Origin: Sinonovacula constricta
Taxonomy: Eukaryota; Mollusca; Bivalvia; Cardiida; Solecurtidae
Reading direction: 5' to 3'
Length of the DNA: 64,000 bases
Assembly: GCA_007844125.1 (NCBI GenBank)
Contig: CM017556.1
Span: 67,694,755-67,758,754 of the forward strand
Shown: positions 40,948 to 50,951 of the stretch, piece by piece
How positions within the stretch are numbered: position 1 is the first letter of the stretch
Layout of the letters: each line of letters starts with the position of its first letter
Program-made: the position numbers and the translations under genes
Notes under the pieces: model-generated
Databases searched by the model: none
Told to the model about the DNA's origin: nothing
What the model saw: the letters and a program-made list of their open reading frames with translations, nothing else

Positions 40948-43884
40948 GGGAGGGAGAGAGAGAGAGGGAGAGAGAGAGAGAGAAAGAGAGAGAGAGAAGG
41001 AAGGAGAGAGGGAGGGGGAGGGAGGGAGGGAGGGAGAGAGAGAGAGGGAGGGAGGGAGAGAGAGAGAGAGAGAGAGTAACTATAGATGAGGATTGTATTT
41101 CAGTTCTATTGTATATTCTCCTCACTTGTATTTCATACTTGTGAACACACATTAATAGCAATAAAGCGCTAAACAACAGTACTTACATCTCTAACAAGGA
41201 ATGATACTGGTTTTGCTTTTCTGTCCAGGATGGCCACTATAAGGTTGTACAGGATCGAGCCTTGGTCTGGTGTAGATTAAGACTTAAGCTTAGTGTTGTG
41301 ACGCCAAAGTAAATACAATGTTAATGGATGAAGTTCTGCAGTTGTTAATGGTGGTGCTGCTGTTTTAAACACACACACGTCTTTTTTGTTACATGTATCA
41401 ATCTTTAAACGCTTATTTTAGAATTATCTGGAATTTTATGCATATTACATGTAAGAGTCTAGTTTAGCAAATACATTTACAACGTGTAAGTTAGTAGATG
41501 ATTCATATTTTTTAAAAATATTGTAATATATTATATTTATAAAATAGCTTTAAACGGTTAAATCATGATGAGAACTATTTAATACAGAGTCGCTAGCGAT
41601 AGATACATCAACGTATATATGCTGTTGTTAAATAATAAAACCTTTTGGACTGTTATTAACTAAATGCTGCAAGATCAAGAGTGCTACAACTGGCAAAGGC
41701 TTACCACGTTCGTCCACCGTGACAGTGAATACGTATGGCCGTTGGCCGCTGAGAGCCCCGATGTATCCGGCGTAGGTGATCATGCTGTACACTGTCTGGT
41801 AAGGAAAACAATACGGACATTATAATGTAAACCCAGTTTAAACACCCCAGTCTGTCCCTTTTGCCGACCAACCGTTCCAAGGCGGCAACTGTTGGGTTTG
41901 TTCTTTTTGTTAAATAACTCATCACAGATTTGTTCTTACAATTACATTTGGTTTGCATGTGAATACCTTTGTCTTGTACCTTTTCAAATGTTGGTATATG
42001 TTGCAATGCTTATAGTACTTTGTCATTTTTTCATATTCCAGCTATGACTGGTGGAGGATGACTCCCTCCTACACATGTCAGGACAGTTGACAGAAGCTCA
42101 CAACAGGTCAGTTGGAAGACTACACTACATACAATAACAATATCTTGATACTGGATACTTTTTCAAATTGCATTAGTTATTTATTTTAATTGTGCCACAT
42201 CTTTGCCTGAAAAGTATACATTTGACCCTGCCACAGCACGTTGATACAAGTCAGTGTTCTTGGTTTTTTGTGTTATTGTTTTAAATTGAATAAGGCCAAA
42301 GTTATGTTTAATTGCCGTCCGACGCAACTAGAATAAGTCGCAATAATGGGGAAAACGCTAATTTCTTAACGTCACTAATGCTGAAGTTATTTTACTCAGA
42401 CTTGGACAGATTTAACTGGCTTTTAATGTCGATTCTGATACCACATGAGATCGCGATGCAATTTCCAACCAAGTTATTCTAGGTCCAATAGAAAAATTTG
42501 CTCCGCTTAAAATTATCTCGATTAAGGGACGAGATTAAAATAATGTATATATGTGCATATGTCGGTGCAGATCATCGTTCATATAATGTCTCTTAATAGT
42601 CAGACACTATCGCCGTTGTTTTGCCGACAAGGATAGCTTTGAATAATTGCCTGCAAGTGCTGTTGTGAACGCATATTGTTTAACTTTTTATGTACATATT
42701 ATAACCATTGCACCATTAATGGTTTACCGTTCCGTTTTGCTGGAAGTCCACGGCTATGGTAATATTCTCCAGCAGATCGGTGAACGAGTAGTCCAGGTTA
42801 CGGGAGTGCCAGATACGGTTCTGAGAGTCCTGCGACACGATGCTGGTACAGAATCTGCATCGTACAGAAGAATACAAGTCTAATATATTTATTCGTATGC
42901 AAGATGGGAATTTCAAGAGAAAAGCTGAAAGTAGAAAATTCATCGAGGAACAAGGGTTACAGAAACTCTTTGCTGAAATTTGATCCTGTTGTTTAGAAAT
43001 GTTTAATTCTGCATCCATTTGAGTTAGCGTGTTGTTGTATTTCCATTTAAAATTTTATTTTCTCAAAACGTAACAAAACATACTGTAACTGTGAAGATAA
43101 AATGTAAAAATCATTTGGCTAGACTTAAAACTTGGAGATACCAAATTGTGCGTGAAATACTTTTATATTTTAACCGAAAAAGCCGTTGCTCGATACATCG
43201 TTGTGAAAAATGGCTATTTTCAGCAATTAGTCCGCCAATTTAACTAGTCACATAAAAACTATGTTTAATTACATAAACGAAGTTGTTTTGGTGGTTGTCT
43301 TTATGTTTTTAAATATATTGGCTCCTTAATTTAACATTTAATTATCAATTTTGTATATAATTCGTGTTTTGTTAAAGGTAACAGTCAAGTGTTTAAATAG
43401 ATGTCTAGAGAGACTCCATGCGAATCTTTGTCTTGCAGTTGATCTCCCTTTCAACAGGCAGATAAACTGCAAAACAGCAATTTTGTTTTTGCCAGTAACA
43501 AAGAAGTTCACTCTGAAATCAGAATTGGTTAGAAGTGGTCAGAGTGGTTAGAAAGTATGAAAGACAATTGGCGCTACATGTATGTCAAAATTACATTATA
43601 CATTATTTGCTTACACATAACTTGCACTCGTGACAAGAGTGAGGAGTAGACACTAAGAAGCAAATAACACCAGAAGGGTAGTACATGCACGAGTTGACTC
43701 ACCCAAAAGTTTTCTCGCCGTTGCCATGGCTATAAAAATGAATACACTTGTTAGGTTTTGATTGAATTTAAATAAGGCAGAATTCATTTAATACACCACA
43801 TGAAATATCCTCAGTATCAACGTTCCTCTTCTACTCCTTCAATCATCATTGAAAACCGTCACAATTCTCATTCTTAACCTCTTT

Positions 43885-43915
<31 letters not shown>

Positions 43916-46024
43916 CCACCATCATCATCATCATTATCATCATCATCATCATTATCATATTCATCAATACCCTCATCATATCAATACCCTCATCATCATA
44001 TTTATCTTCTTCTACATTTTCTTTTTTATCTTTTTCTTTATAATACTATTGCGTACTTACGCAGACACGTCGTACACGAGGTTTGCCATGACGATCTTCC
44101 CAAGGCTGACGTTGAATGCTTTGGCAATACCTAGGCCATATAAACAATACGATTGAAATAGTTTTGTTATGTTGAAGGCAACAGAATGATTCAACATAGT
44201 GTCATTACCGGACATTCTGTATGTAATGTGTTTTGGAAACGAAGTTTCTATACAACTGACAGTAAGATACTACAGTATCATTACTTCCCGAATATGGGCG
44301 CCCGTGTCCATTTAAAGTAGTCCCTGATTATTATTTCCTCAGCCTTTCCCCGCGATAATCATCTAGAGCAAGCTCTTGATGCATCGTTCTTCTAGCTGAT
44401 AAGCGGCGGTTCAGCTCAGAAAAATGTGATCTTTTAAGCCGGACGTCCTCATAATTTTGACAGTTATGACAGTGTTATATGTATCAAAAACAAAAATACA
44501 AAAACCATGTCCGCTACAATATCCTACTAGTCAACGTCTTCCTTACCTATCATCTCTCCGCTGTATGGGGCTTCAATGTATTGGTCAATGTCTGCAGCGA
44601 TCTTCTCAACCAGTGGCAACAATGCGGGAGGAACTAAGTCCCTGAAACCCACATAGGTACAGAGATTGCATGGTACTATGAAAGTCTATTCAACTTTGAT
44701 CCGATGAAACTATCGAAATCTTCATTTAATTTTGCTGTTGTTGGGAAGCAATCCTTGCTTTCAAAGTTTAAGATATTACAAATCGATGTGAAAATAACAA
44801 AATCGTTAAAGTTAATTTGCAACATTACCAAAGTTAAAACGTGAAGTTGGGCGTTAAAGCAGCCGGATTACAGTAATTAATCTAAACACAACGCTTTTAT
44901 CTTTTGTTGTGACTCAACAGCCTCGTCTTCCATTAAAATCCTTCGGTATAATGCAATTACTAAATCTAACGTCACATTCCTTTCGTTACCACCGGCCGCA
45001 ATAGCTCAGGTGGTAGAGCGTCGGCTTGCGGATCGGGAGGATGTGGGTTCAAGCCCCGGCCGGGTCAAATCAAGACTTTAAAATTGGTAAAAGTGGCTCC
45101 CCTCCTAACGCTCGGGACTAAGGGGACAGCATTACGCCTGACTCGTCGGTGTCAGTATAATGGACCGGCCGGGTTCAGTCCTTGGGCACCTCATAAGGAA
45201 TTAGTAACGATTCGCCACAATAACGATTCGCCACATAACGATTCGCCACAGATGTATAACGATTAGCCACACAAGTGCCCCTGTGCTATAATGATACAAT
45301 TGACGCTGCACAGCATCGGCAAAAAATTCCGGCTAATCCCATTCCATCTCATCCCTTTCGTTGCCAACTCCTCAATATAACATTATAATCTTTCCCATGT
45401 GAAGCAGCTCCTGTCACACATTTTGCGCGCTGGAAAGCAGATGTTGAAATGTTTTGCCTTTTTATATTTTCATTTCGCATTCTATGCTATTTAGTTTAAA
45501 GAAAACACTAAAGAGGATATAAGATAATATTTGGAGTTTTCTTATTTCTAAAATGAAGACACCTTGAATATCAACTATAGAAGAAAAAATATACATAAAT
45601 TAGAAACTGGACGGACGTTAATCTTAAAATTTGGCATACACGTCAACATAAAAAATACGACACATTAGTTGTATTAATTGTCAAATTCTGTATATTATCT
45701 ATTACACTTGCTTTATACCTTAATAAACAATTGAAACTAAATTCGCGACCTTTTTGTTCTGAAATCCTCCCCCCCCTTCACCGCCTTATTTTTTTTCAAT
45801 AAAATCGCATAAAATGCTGTCGGTTGAGAAAAAGCCAGTCCAACTCACTCTATCATCTTATCCACAATGTTGACGGCGAAGCCGAAATCCTTCATCACCG
45901 ATGTCCATCGCTGGTCATCTGGCTCGTCCAGATTGACCGTGTACTTGGGCGGAGGGCGTGGTACCTTGACAGCCTCTCCACCAAGCACCATAATCACCAT
46001 GACAACACACAAAACCCTCACCAT
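35960..46024 (-). CDS. NAAA: N-acylethanolamine-hydrolysing acid amidase, paralogue A (complete, 10 exons)
   Basis: Ten exons (46024-45849, 44641-44547, 44130-44061, 42854-42728, 41795-41705, 41266-41187, 39688-39516, 38582-38520, 37088-36993, 36035-35960) give 1047 nt, 348 residues plus stop, close to the roughly 360 of animal NAAA. The family hydrolyses fatty-acid ethanolamides in lysosomes as an N-terminal-nucleophile amidase after self-cleavage. Residues 1-17 are a signal peptide. The PPxY...RW segment marks the family N-terminus. Cys116 in FCTSIVSQ is the expected nucleophile and cleavage point. Arg132 and Asp135 (SRNLDY), Glu185 (DERD) and Asn278 (ETNYDHW) fill the other active-site positions. 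Possible N-glycosylation sites include NVS, NIT, NGT, NTS and NIS. The RNLDY motif and the size favour NAAA over acid ceramidase, which shares the fold. A possible AATAAA lies at 35595-35590. The cut-off paralogue B lies upstream. Confidence 0.88.
36799..36834. repeat. Poly-C tract
   Basis: A run of 17-18 C, then gt, eight C, t and four C. The transcribed (minus) strand therefore carries G runs in the last intron of NAAA-A. Confidence 0.9.
36993..37088 (-). CDS. NAAA: NAAA-A exon 9
   Basis: A 96-nt exon, acceptor gtttcag|TGACC, donor AACAG|gtaggt. It encodes AIKAMNKMGRTNIS and ALYTVMTTHPVLN, the A-I-x-x-L/M-N-x-x-G-x-x-NIS segment of the family. The B copy is also 96 nt. Confidence 0.9.
38520..38582 (-). 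CDS. NAAA: NAAA-A exon 8 (catalytic Asn)
   Basis: A 63-nt exon, acceptor tttcag|GTGG, donor CGACG|gtaaga. It encodes WYLVETNYDHW and DNRR. Asn278 in ETNYDHW is the conserved oxyanion/active-site Asn. The B copy is 57 nt, two codons shorter. Confidence 0.91.
39516..39688 (-). CDS. NAAA: NAAA-A exon 7
   Basis: A 173-nt exon, acceptor ctccag|GCAAT, donor GGCAG|gtgcgt. It encodes FEAAVDRLANTST, VYFILGGVNPGEGVVITK and DDIWRLEP, the highly conserved ILGG-x-x-GEG-VIT core of the family. Confidence 0.92.
40565..40760 (+). repeat. Dispersed repeat with ORF start MAPSI (copy 2)
   Basis: The same block order as 2800-2990, with the ATG followed by an early stop. It lies in intron 6 of NAAA-A. Confidence 0.4.
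40860..41076. repeat. (GATA)n, (GA)n and (GGGA)n compound microsatellite
   Basis: GATA repeats at 40863-40900 pass into GA and then GGGA/GGA runs, about 110 bp past the donor of NAAA-A exon 6. Confidence 0.93.
41187..41266 (-). CDS. NAAA: NAAA-A exon 6
   Basis: An 80-nt exon, acceptor caccag|ACCAA, donor GAGAT|gtaagt. It encodes QGSILYNLIVAILDRKAKP. The homologous exon of paralogue B is also 80 nt, and 18 of 26 encoded residues match. Confidence 0.9.
41705..41795 (-). CDS. NAAA: NAAA-A exon 5
   Basis: A 91-nt exon, acceptor taccag|ACAGT, donor ACGTG|gtaagc. It encodes ITYAGYIGALSGQRP and VDER, the family's FxGYVGxxTG region with the active-site Glu185. Confidence 0.88.
41845..42020 (-). repeat. 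Hairpin-family fragment in NAAA-A intron 4
   Basis: It contains gtcccttttgccgacc, gttccaaggcggcaactgtt, ttgtaccttttcaaatgttg and gttgcaatgcttatagtact, matching the inverted copy at 53570-54215. Confidence 0.58.
42728..42854 (-). CDS. NAAA: NAAA-A exon 4 (catalytic Cys, Arg, Asp)
   Basis: A 127-nt exon. Acceptor gatgcag|ATTCT was chosen because it keeps the nucleophile Cys; the nearby ccag|CATCG would delete it. It encodes FCTSIVSQDSQNRIWHSR then NLDYSF. Cys116, Arg132 and Asp135 have the spacing of the family. Donor AACG|gtaaac. Confidence 0.9.
43884..43985. repeat. (ATC)n microsatellite
   Basis: ATC/ATT triplets in intron 3 of NAAA-A. An Ile-rich ORF here is an artefact. Confidence 0.93.
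44061..44130 (-). CDS. NAAA: NAAA-A exon 3
   Basis: A 70-nt exon, acceptor ggcctag|GTATT, donor TCTGC|gtaagt. It encodes GIAKAFNVSLGKIVMANLVY, the NLSL/LVNLAYE-type segment just before the cleavage site. It joins exon 4 as DVSA-FCTSIV. Confidence 0.88.
44547..44641 (-). CDS. NAAA: NAAA-A exon 2
   Basis: A 95-nt exon, acceptor gtttcag|GGACT, donor TGATAG|gtaagg. It encodes LVPPALLPLVEKIAADIDQ and APYSGEMI, matching the alpha-subunit helical region and the PFTGE-type motif of NAAA. Confidence 0.87.
44992..45350 (+). mobile_element. tRNA-derived SINE (family 1) carrying an internal insertion
   Basis: It shares the head gcaatagctcaggtggtaga, B-box gggttcaagcccc and tail cagcatcggcaaaaaattcc with the copy at 16563. 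Relative to that copy it has about 120 extra bases at roughly 45185-45300, containing four copies of a 13-14 bp motif aacgattcgccaca. It lies in intron 1 of NAAA-A. Confidence 0.75.
45849..46024 (-). CDS. NAAA: NAAA-A exon 1 (signal peptide and alpha-subunit start)
   Basis: A 176-nt coding exon. ATG at 46024-46022 starts MVRVLCVVMVIMVLGGEA, a clean signal peptide, then VPRPPPKYTVNLD and QRW, the family N-terminal motif. Donor ATAGA|gtgagt, phase 2. The frame is open upstream to another Met at 46087, but that would bury the hydrophobic core about 21 residues in. Confidence 0.83.
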
Positions 46025-47589
46025 AGTAGCTATAGCTTTGTTCAGCAATAAATGAACACGGATCATAAAAAATCTCTTTACCGACATATGATAACCACTT
46101 TATCAATGGCGACATCAAACTCACATGACTATTTCGATTATCTTTATGGTATGTCCCTTGATTACATGTACGCATTGGAGATTGTAGGGAAGATACATTG
46201 GTAACCATAACTCCAGCTGTATATTTTACTTTTGTTACTTAAAATAGTGTCCGCCCTTTAACTACAGTGCTTCTGTCTTGGAACGTTTACTGTAATCTTA
46301 TGAACACCTTTGTTTAGTTTCTTCTTTTTCGCTTATAGAGAGAAGTTACTTTGATATTAAATCCAAATACTACCTTCTTAAATCCATTATGGGTAGATAT
46401 TCGGTACACTGTACAAAAAGGGAGTTTTCAACTTTTGACACAATCATGCACATCTAACTGTATCTCACTGATTGAGGTAAGAATTAATTTAAGTGCTTGA
46501 GCACTATTTTTAATCTGTAAATTAAAAGTAAAATTAAGAATATTTCTTACGTAAAGTTTATGAGAATTCCTACAACAAGGGAGATAACTTGTACATACAA
46601 GTATATATTTCTTTTATTTCAAAAATGGGGAATATACGACGGAGTTACTGTCAGGAGGAGTGGGGTGGGGTCTCTAGAATGCTGCGAGTTACATGCAATT
46701 GTAGAGTCTTAATATGTAAACGTAATCACATTGACTGATAGTGTCAATCAGATCCCAATGTGAAATGTGCAGGTAGGACTGCAATGGCTTCCCATAAGTA
46801 TTAAGGCACCTATAATTTAAACTGTATTTTTAAAAATAAAAAAAAAGAATTTAAACGAATTGTAAATAAGATTAGAGGTGGACTTGAAACATAATATTAT
46901 TGTCATCTTTTCATATTCTTATATTTATAATATATTCAGAAGTATATGTTGCTGTTTATCCGAGTAACGTCGGGAGGTCTTTGTACTGTAGACGGAGATT
47001 AGTCATGGTAAATCAGTACACCATTACCAAGTGGATCGACATGTTAAAAGTTTTCTTTGAACATTAATTGCTATATCCGGCTACAAGTAATATGTCAATT
47101 GAGCAATTGTGAAAAGGAAATGATGGTGCAAACTGCAAACATTAGGTACATTGTACAGCTGGAAATAAATCCGTTTATCTAGGGAAGGTGTGATACATGT
47201 ATGCTATTGGTGTTATCACAAAGTACAAACCTAATAACAGTACATCAGCAATAACGGATTGTATGATTTTACATCTGCATACTTTGAGTCAATTAACCTG
47301 TTTTAATGGGAAATTTAAAAAGATAAGAATCAATTTAATAATTAATGCTCAACTGGTATCAATAAGATTTATAGTTCTTTCGTGTGAAACTGTTTAATTT
47401 AGTCTTGTAACGGTAAAAGTTGGAAATTTTTTTGAGTTGATGTCCATCCGCATGCATGTAATTTTCCTATACCGGATAATAAAGGAACCATTGTGTCAAT
47501 TTTTAATTATGTGAAACATAATTAACGTATGAACTACAGTACCCAACACTACACAGCTCTGTCCGTAAGTGCACAACGCTTCACTACAC
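46025..47589. other. Upstream region of NAAA-A exon 1
   Basis: Contains whatever promoter serves exon 1a. No clear TATA box placed at a convincing distance, no repeats. Confidence 0.4.
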
Positions 47590-48440
47590 AACGCTACCAA
47601 ATCCTACATTCCACTGCACAGCATGCAGGCTACGCTGCTCTACCCTACACCACCACTAAAATACTCTACACTACATTGGACTCGGCTACCCTACACCCCA
47701 CTACGCCACGCAACTCTCCAGTCCACTGCACTACGCTACATTTCACTCCATTGCACTAGGCTACCCTTCACTCCATTGCACTACGCTACACTTCACTCGA
47801 CTGCACTATCCTACACTTCACTCGACTGCACTAGGCTACACTTCACTTCACTCCATTGCACTACGCTACACTTCACTCAATTGCACTACGCTACACTTCA
47901 CTCCACTGCACTACGCTACACTTCCCTCCACTCCACTGCACTACGCTACACTTCACTCCATTTCACTACTCTACACTTCACTCCACTGCACTACACCACA
48001 CTTCTCTCCATTGCACTACGCTACACTTCACTCCGCTGCACTACGCTACACTTCACTCCATTTCACTACTCTACAATTCACTACATTGCACTACGCTACA
48101 CTTCACTCCATTGCACTACGCTACACTTCACTCCACTGCACTACGCCACACTTCTCTCCATTGCACTACGCTACACTTCACTCCGCTGCACTACGCTACA
48201 CTTCACTCCACAGTCCTTACCCTGTACGCCACTGCACTACTCGGCATCAAACTCACTACACTACACTGCACTACCACACACTGAACTACGCTACTCTGCA
48301 TTACTGTTCACTCCAGTGCATAAACCTTCACTCTATTGTAATTCACTGCACTGCCTTACCTTAGATATCACTCCGCTGTTATACCCGACCAGAGATTTTA
48401 CTAAGCTACACTACACTGTATTTCGATACAAAACTACAAT
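47590..48440. repeat. Degenerate 25-bp tandem repeats
   Basis: The core cactgcactacgctacactt with intervening cactcca repeats from about 47700 to 48215, with looser ctacact motifs on both sides, grading into caatacaata at 48430-48490. The 298-codon plus ORF over it looks like a repeat artefact. It lies upstream of NAAA-A exon 1. Confidence 0.85.
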
Positions 48441-49029
48441 ACAATACAATATGTACAGTAAGTAAAGTACAATACAAAAACAATACAATACAAAAAAGAG
48501 CACAATTGTGAGACATCGAAGGAGCCTTAAAGATTATGTGCTTCAAACAAGAAGATGACTACTGAGGGAAGTAAACACTCTGCTACACTTTCGTCAAGTC
48601 ATGTTAGCGCAATTGCACCGCCTCCAGATAACTGAAATACAATCGGAACTCCTCGGGTAATTCCGTCCTCGGGACAATCATCCCTCGGATGTATCTGGTG
48701 CAATGATACGTGCTCAAACCACGATCGTTTTGTTCGCCGGAAGTCGGAGGAAGATGCTTAAAATGTAGTTCGCACAAAACATAAACAATGGCGTCGTTTG
48801 ACAGCTGTGTCTTTGCTGCGCCGGGTAAATTAAACTTGGATGATTTAAATTTGAAGCAGCCACAAAGTGAAGTTTTACAGGCATCGTACCGTACTGAGCT
48901 GTCATCAGAGCTGCCATCTTTGTTTTGACGACTGTCACAAAAGAAGTCCCATTTAGGGAAATGGCCGAGGTAATCCGACTACCTACATACATCCGAAAAT
49001 GATTCGAGAATTATCAGTGGTGTTCCGAT

Positions 49030-49082
49030 TGAACTGAAATACTGTTGCTGGGACGATAAACCCCCCAAAAAACAAACATAAA
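49030..49082 (+). mobile_element. SINE 3' fragment
   Basis: The sequence gaactgaaatactgttgctg then ggacgataaacccc and an A/C-rich end matches the tail of the SINE at 49407-49665. No tRNA-like head is seen, so it is 5'-truncated. Confidence 0.5.
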
Positions 49083-49406
49083 TACGCGAGAGCACGAACC
49101 GTAACTCTGATGGGAACTACACTGCCTGCTACTTTGCTTTGTGCCGTGTTGTCTGCTATATCTGTATTTACAATCTGCATTTTAAATATCGGTTTACCCG
49201 GGTTCTTTTGTTATACACGCCAAACAGCTGCGGCTTTCATATTGTACATGGCACCTTGTAAGCTGCACTTTATTGGTGCAAGCTATACTGTTAAAAGTGG
49301 TTCTTTTCACTGAAAAAGTTCTAACAGAACAGCTGCAATCTCCTCTTGTTGCCTGCTACATTATCGTCCCCCTAGATATACATTTCAAAGATACACCGCT
49401 TTCCAC

Positions 49407-49665
49407 CGGACCTGGTAACGCAATCGGTAGAGCATCGGCTCCAGGTACGGGAGGCCCCGGGTTCGATCCGCGGTATAGCTCCTTTGCTAACGCTCAAGAC
49501 TGGGTGGCCCGATGTTAGGATAATGTGACTGGGTGTGGTATCATGCCAGGTGTTCACGGCATGCTATACATAGTGAAGGCAGCACTATATCTGCTTCAAG
49601 CGGACACCGTCTCCAGATAACTGAAATAATGTTGGTGGGACGATAAACCCAATAAACAAACACCG
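49407..49665 (+). mobile_element. tRNA-derived SINE (family 2)
   Basis: The head cctggtaacgcaatcggtag and B-box gggttcgatccgc are followed by a body ending ccagataactgaaataatg, ggacgataaaccc and an AAACAAAC-type tail. The same tail appears alone at about 49030-49080, and part of it at 48620-48645. Confidence 0.68.
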
Positions 49666-50775
49666 CTTTCCGCAACGACGTCAAGATATCTATAAGTTTA
49701 TTTAAACGAGGACATCATAATGTACATAATTTTGTTGATTTTGATCCTATTCAAGATAACTTGACTCACTTCTTAGACAAGCTTTACTTTAAAGTATTTC
49801 TTTAACAAACAATCGACAAAAGCCTCAGTGGGCGCATGCGTAAAAAAGCCATGTCCACTTGTAGATTTCTTTTGCAGGAAAGTCTTGGTTCGAATCCGGA
49901 AGGCGACACTTTTTTGTTTTGTTTTGTTATTGTTTGTTTTTCTTTTTTTCTGGGTGTTTTTCATTTTGTTTTTCTTTTTATGTATACTTTTTTATATATG
50001 TTTCTTCTTTGAGTTTTTTCATATATATTTACTTTTCATTTATTTTCATTAAAACAGATGCATACAGTTGACAAGGGTGTCTAATTTTCTATGGAACTGT
50101 CTGTGTGCGAATAATCCGTCTGCTCATCAGCTGTATCCGTCCCCTCATCGTCACTGATTATTGCTTTCAAATTATAATCTGTCATTTGTACGTTTTATCC
50201 GTTTAAAGCAATCCAATTTTTAAACTTGTAAAACCAGTTTTTATACTCGCATATATTAAAATTTAAAGCACAAGTCACATGACTACAAATACTTACCGCT
50301 TGAGGTTTGAACCCGCGTTAGGCCATGCGTTTTACCTTTTAACCATCACGAGTACAGAAACTGTCACCCTAATTTAAGTAAATACTTGAACATTGGGGCG
50401 GTTACTACCTGATACCCATATGTTTATGATTGGAATCGTCTGTTTTGTTATGTTAACATATCAAAATAGCGCGATTTACCTAAAAAGCGTATTGCAAACC
50501 ATACCACAATATATTGCCATACTTGATCAGACGATAATGTGTGGCTATATCCCTTCTAATGTAATTATCTGAATGAACAACGAATAACTGTGTTAAATAT
50601 GAAATGGCTTTATAAACAATATTACAGGTAAACAATGACACAGGTTTGCCAACAACGGCGGTAGGTCGCTAAACTGACCATTATCACAACGTTCATATGT
50701 ACATGTAGTTCAAAGACAGAAAATTATATAGTTTTGTCATCTTGCGAAATACCTTTATATTAGTAATCAACTTAC

Positions 50776-50951
50776 CTGTAAAATGCAGTGACTAGATCTA
50801 TGAACTCCGGATAATGAACCACAATCGGCTGCCATCGCAACACGGGATCACTGTCAATGTCAATGACATATCTAGGGGGAGGTCGAGATGCCAGACTTGA
50901 CGCTAACGAAAACAGCAATACTTGCACCAAACAACGTAAAAAACACTCCAT
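50776..50951 (-). CDS. NAAA: Alternative or orphan NAAA first exon (exon 1b)
   Basis: ATG at 50951-50949 opens MECFLRCLVQVLLFSLASS, a signal peptide, followed by SRPPPRYVIDID and VLRW, the NAAA N-terminal motif. The exon is 176 nt and ends in phase 2 at ACAG|gtaagt, exactly like exon 1 of gene A 4.9 kb downstream. I found no exon 2-10 copies between the two first exons. Splicing to 44641 would give an in-frame protein with a different signal peptide and alpha-subunit start (junction Arg-Asp-Leu). It could be an alternative promoter exon, or the remnant of a deleted tandem copy. Confidence 0.78.

Noticed and set aside
43690..43735. A possible small NAAA-A exon between exons 3 and 4
   Set aside because: It has splice-like ends, but exons 3 and 4 already join in frame as DVSA-FCTSIV, matching the family, and the extra peptide would interrupt the cleavage site.
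47569..48465. 298-codon plus ORF rich in Leu, His, Tyr and Thr
   Set aside because: It follows the degenerate 25-bp repeat, and overlapping frames give similar peptides; no independent coding evidence.
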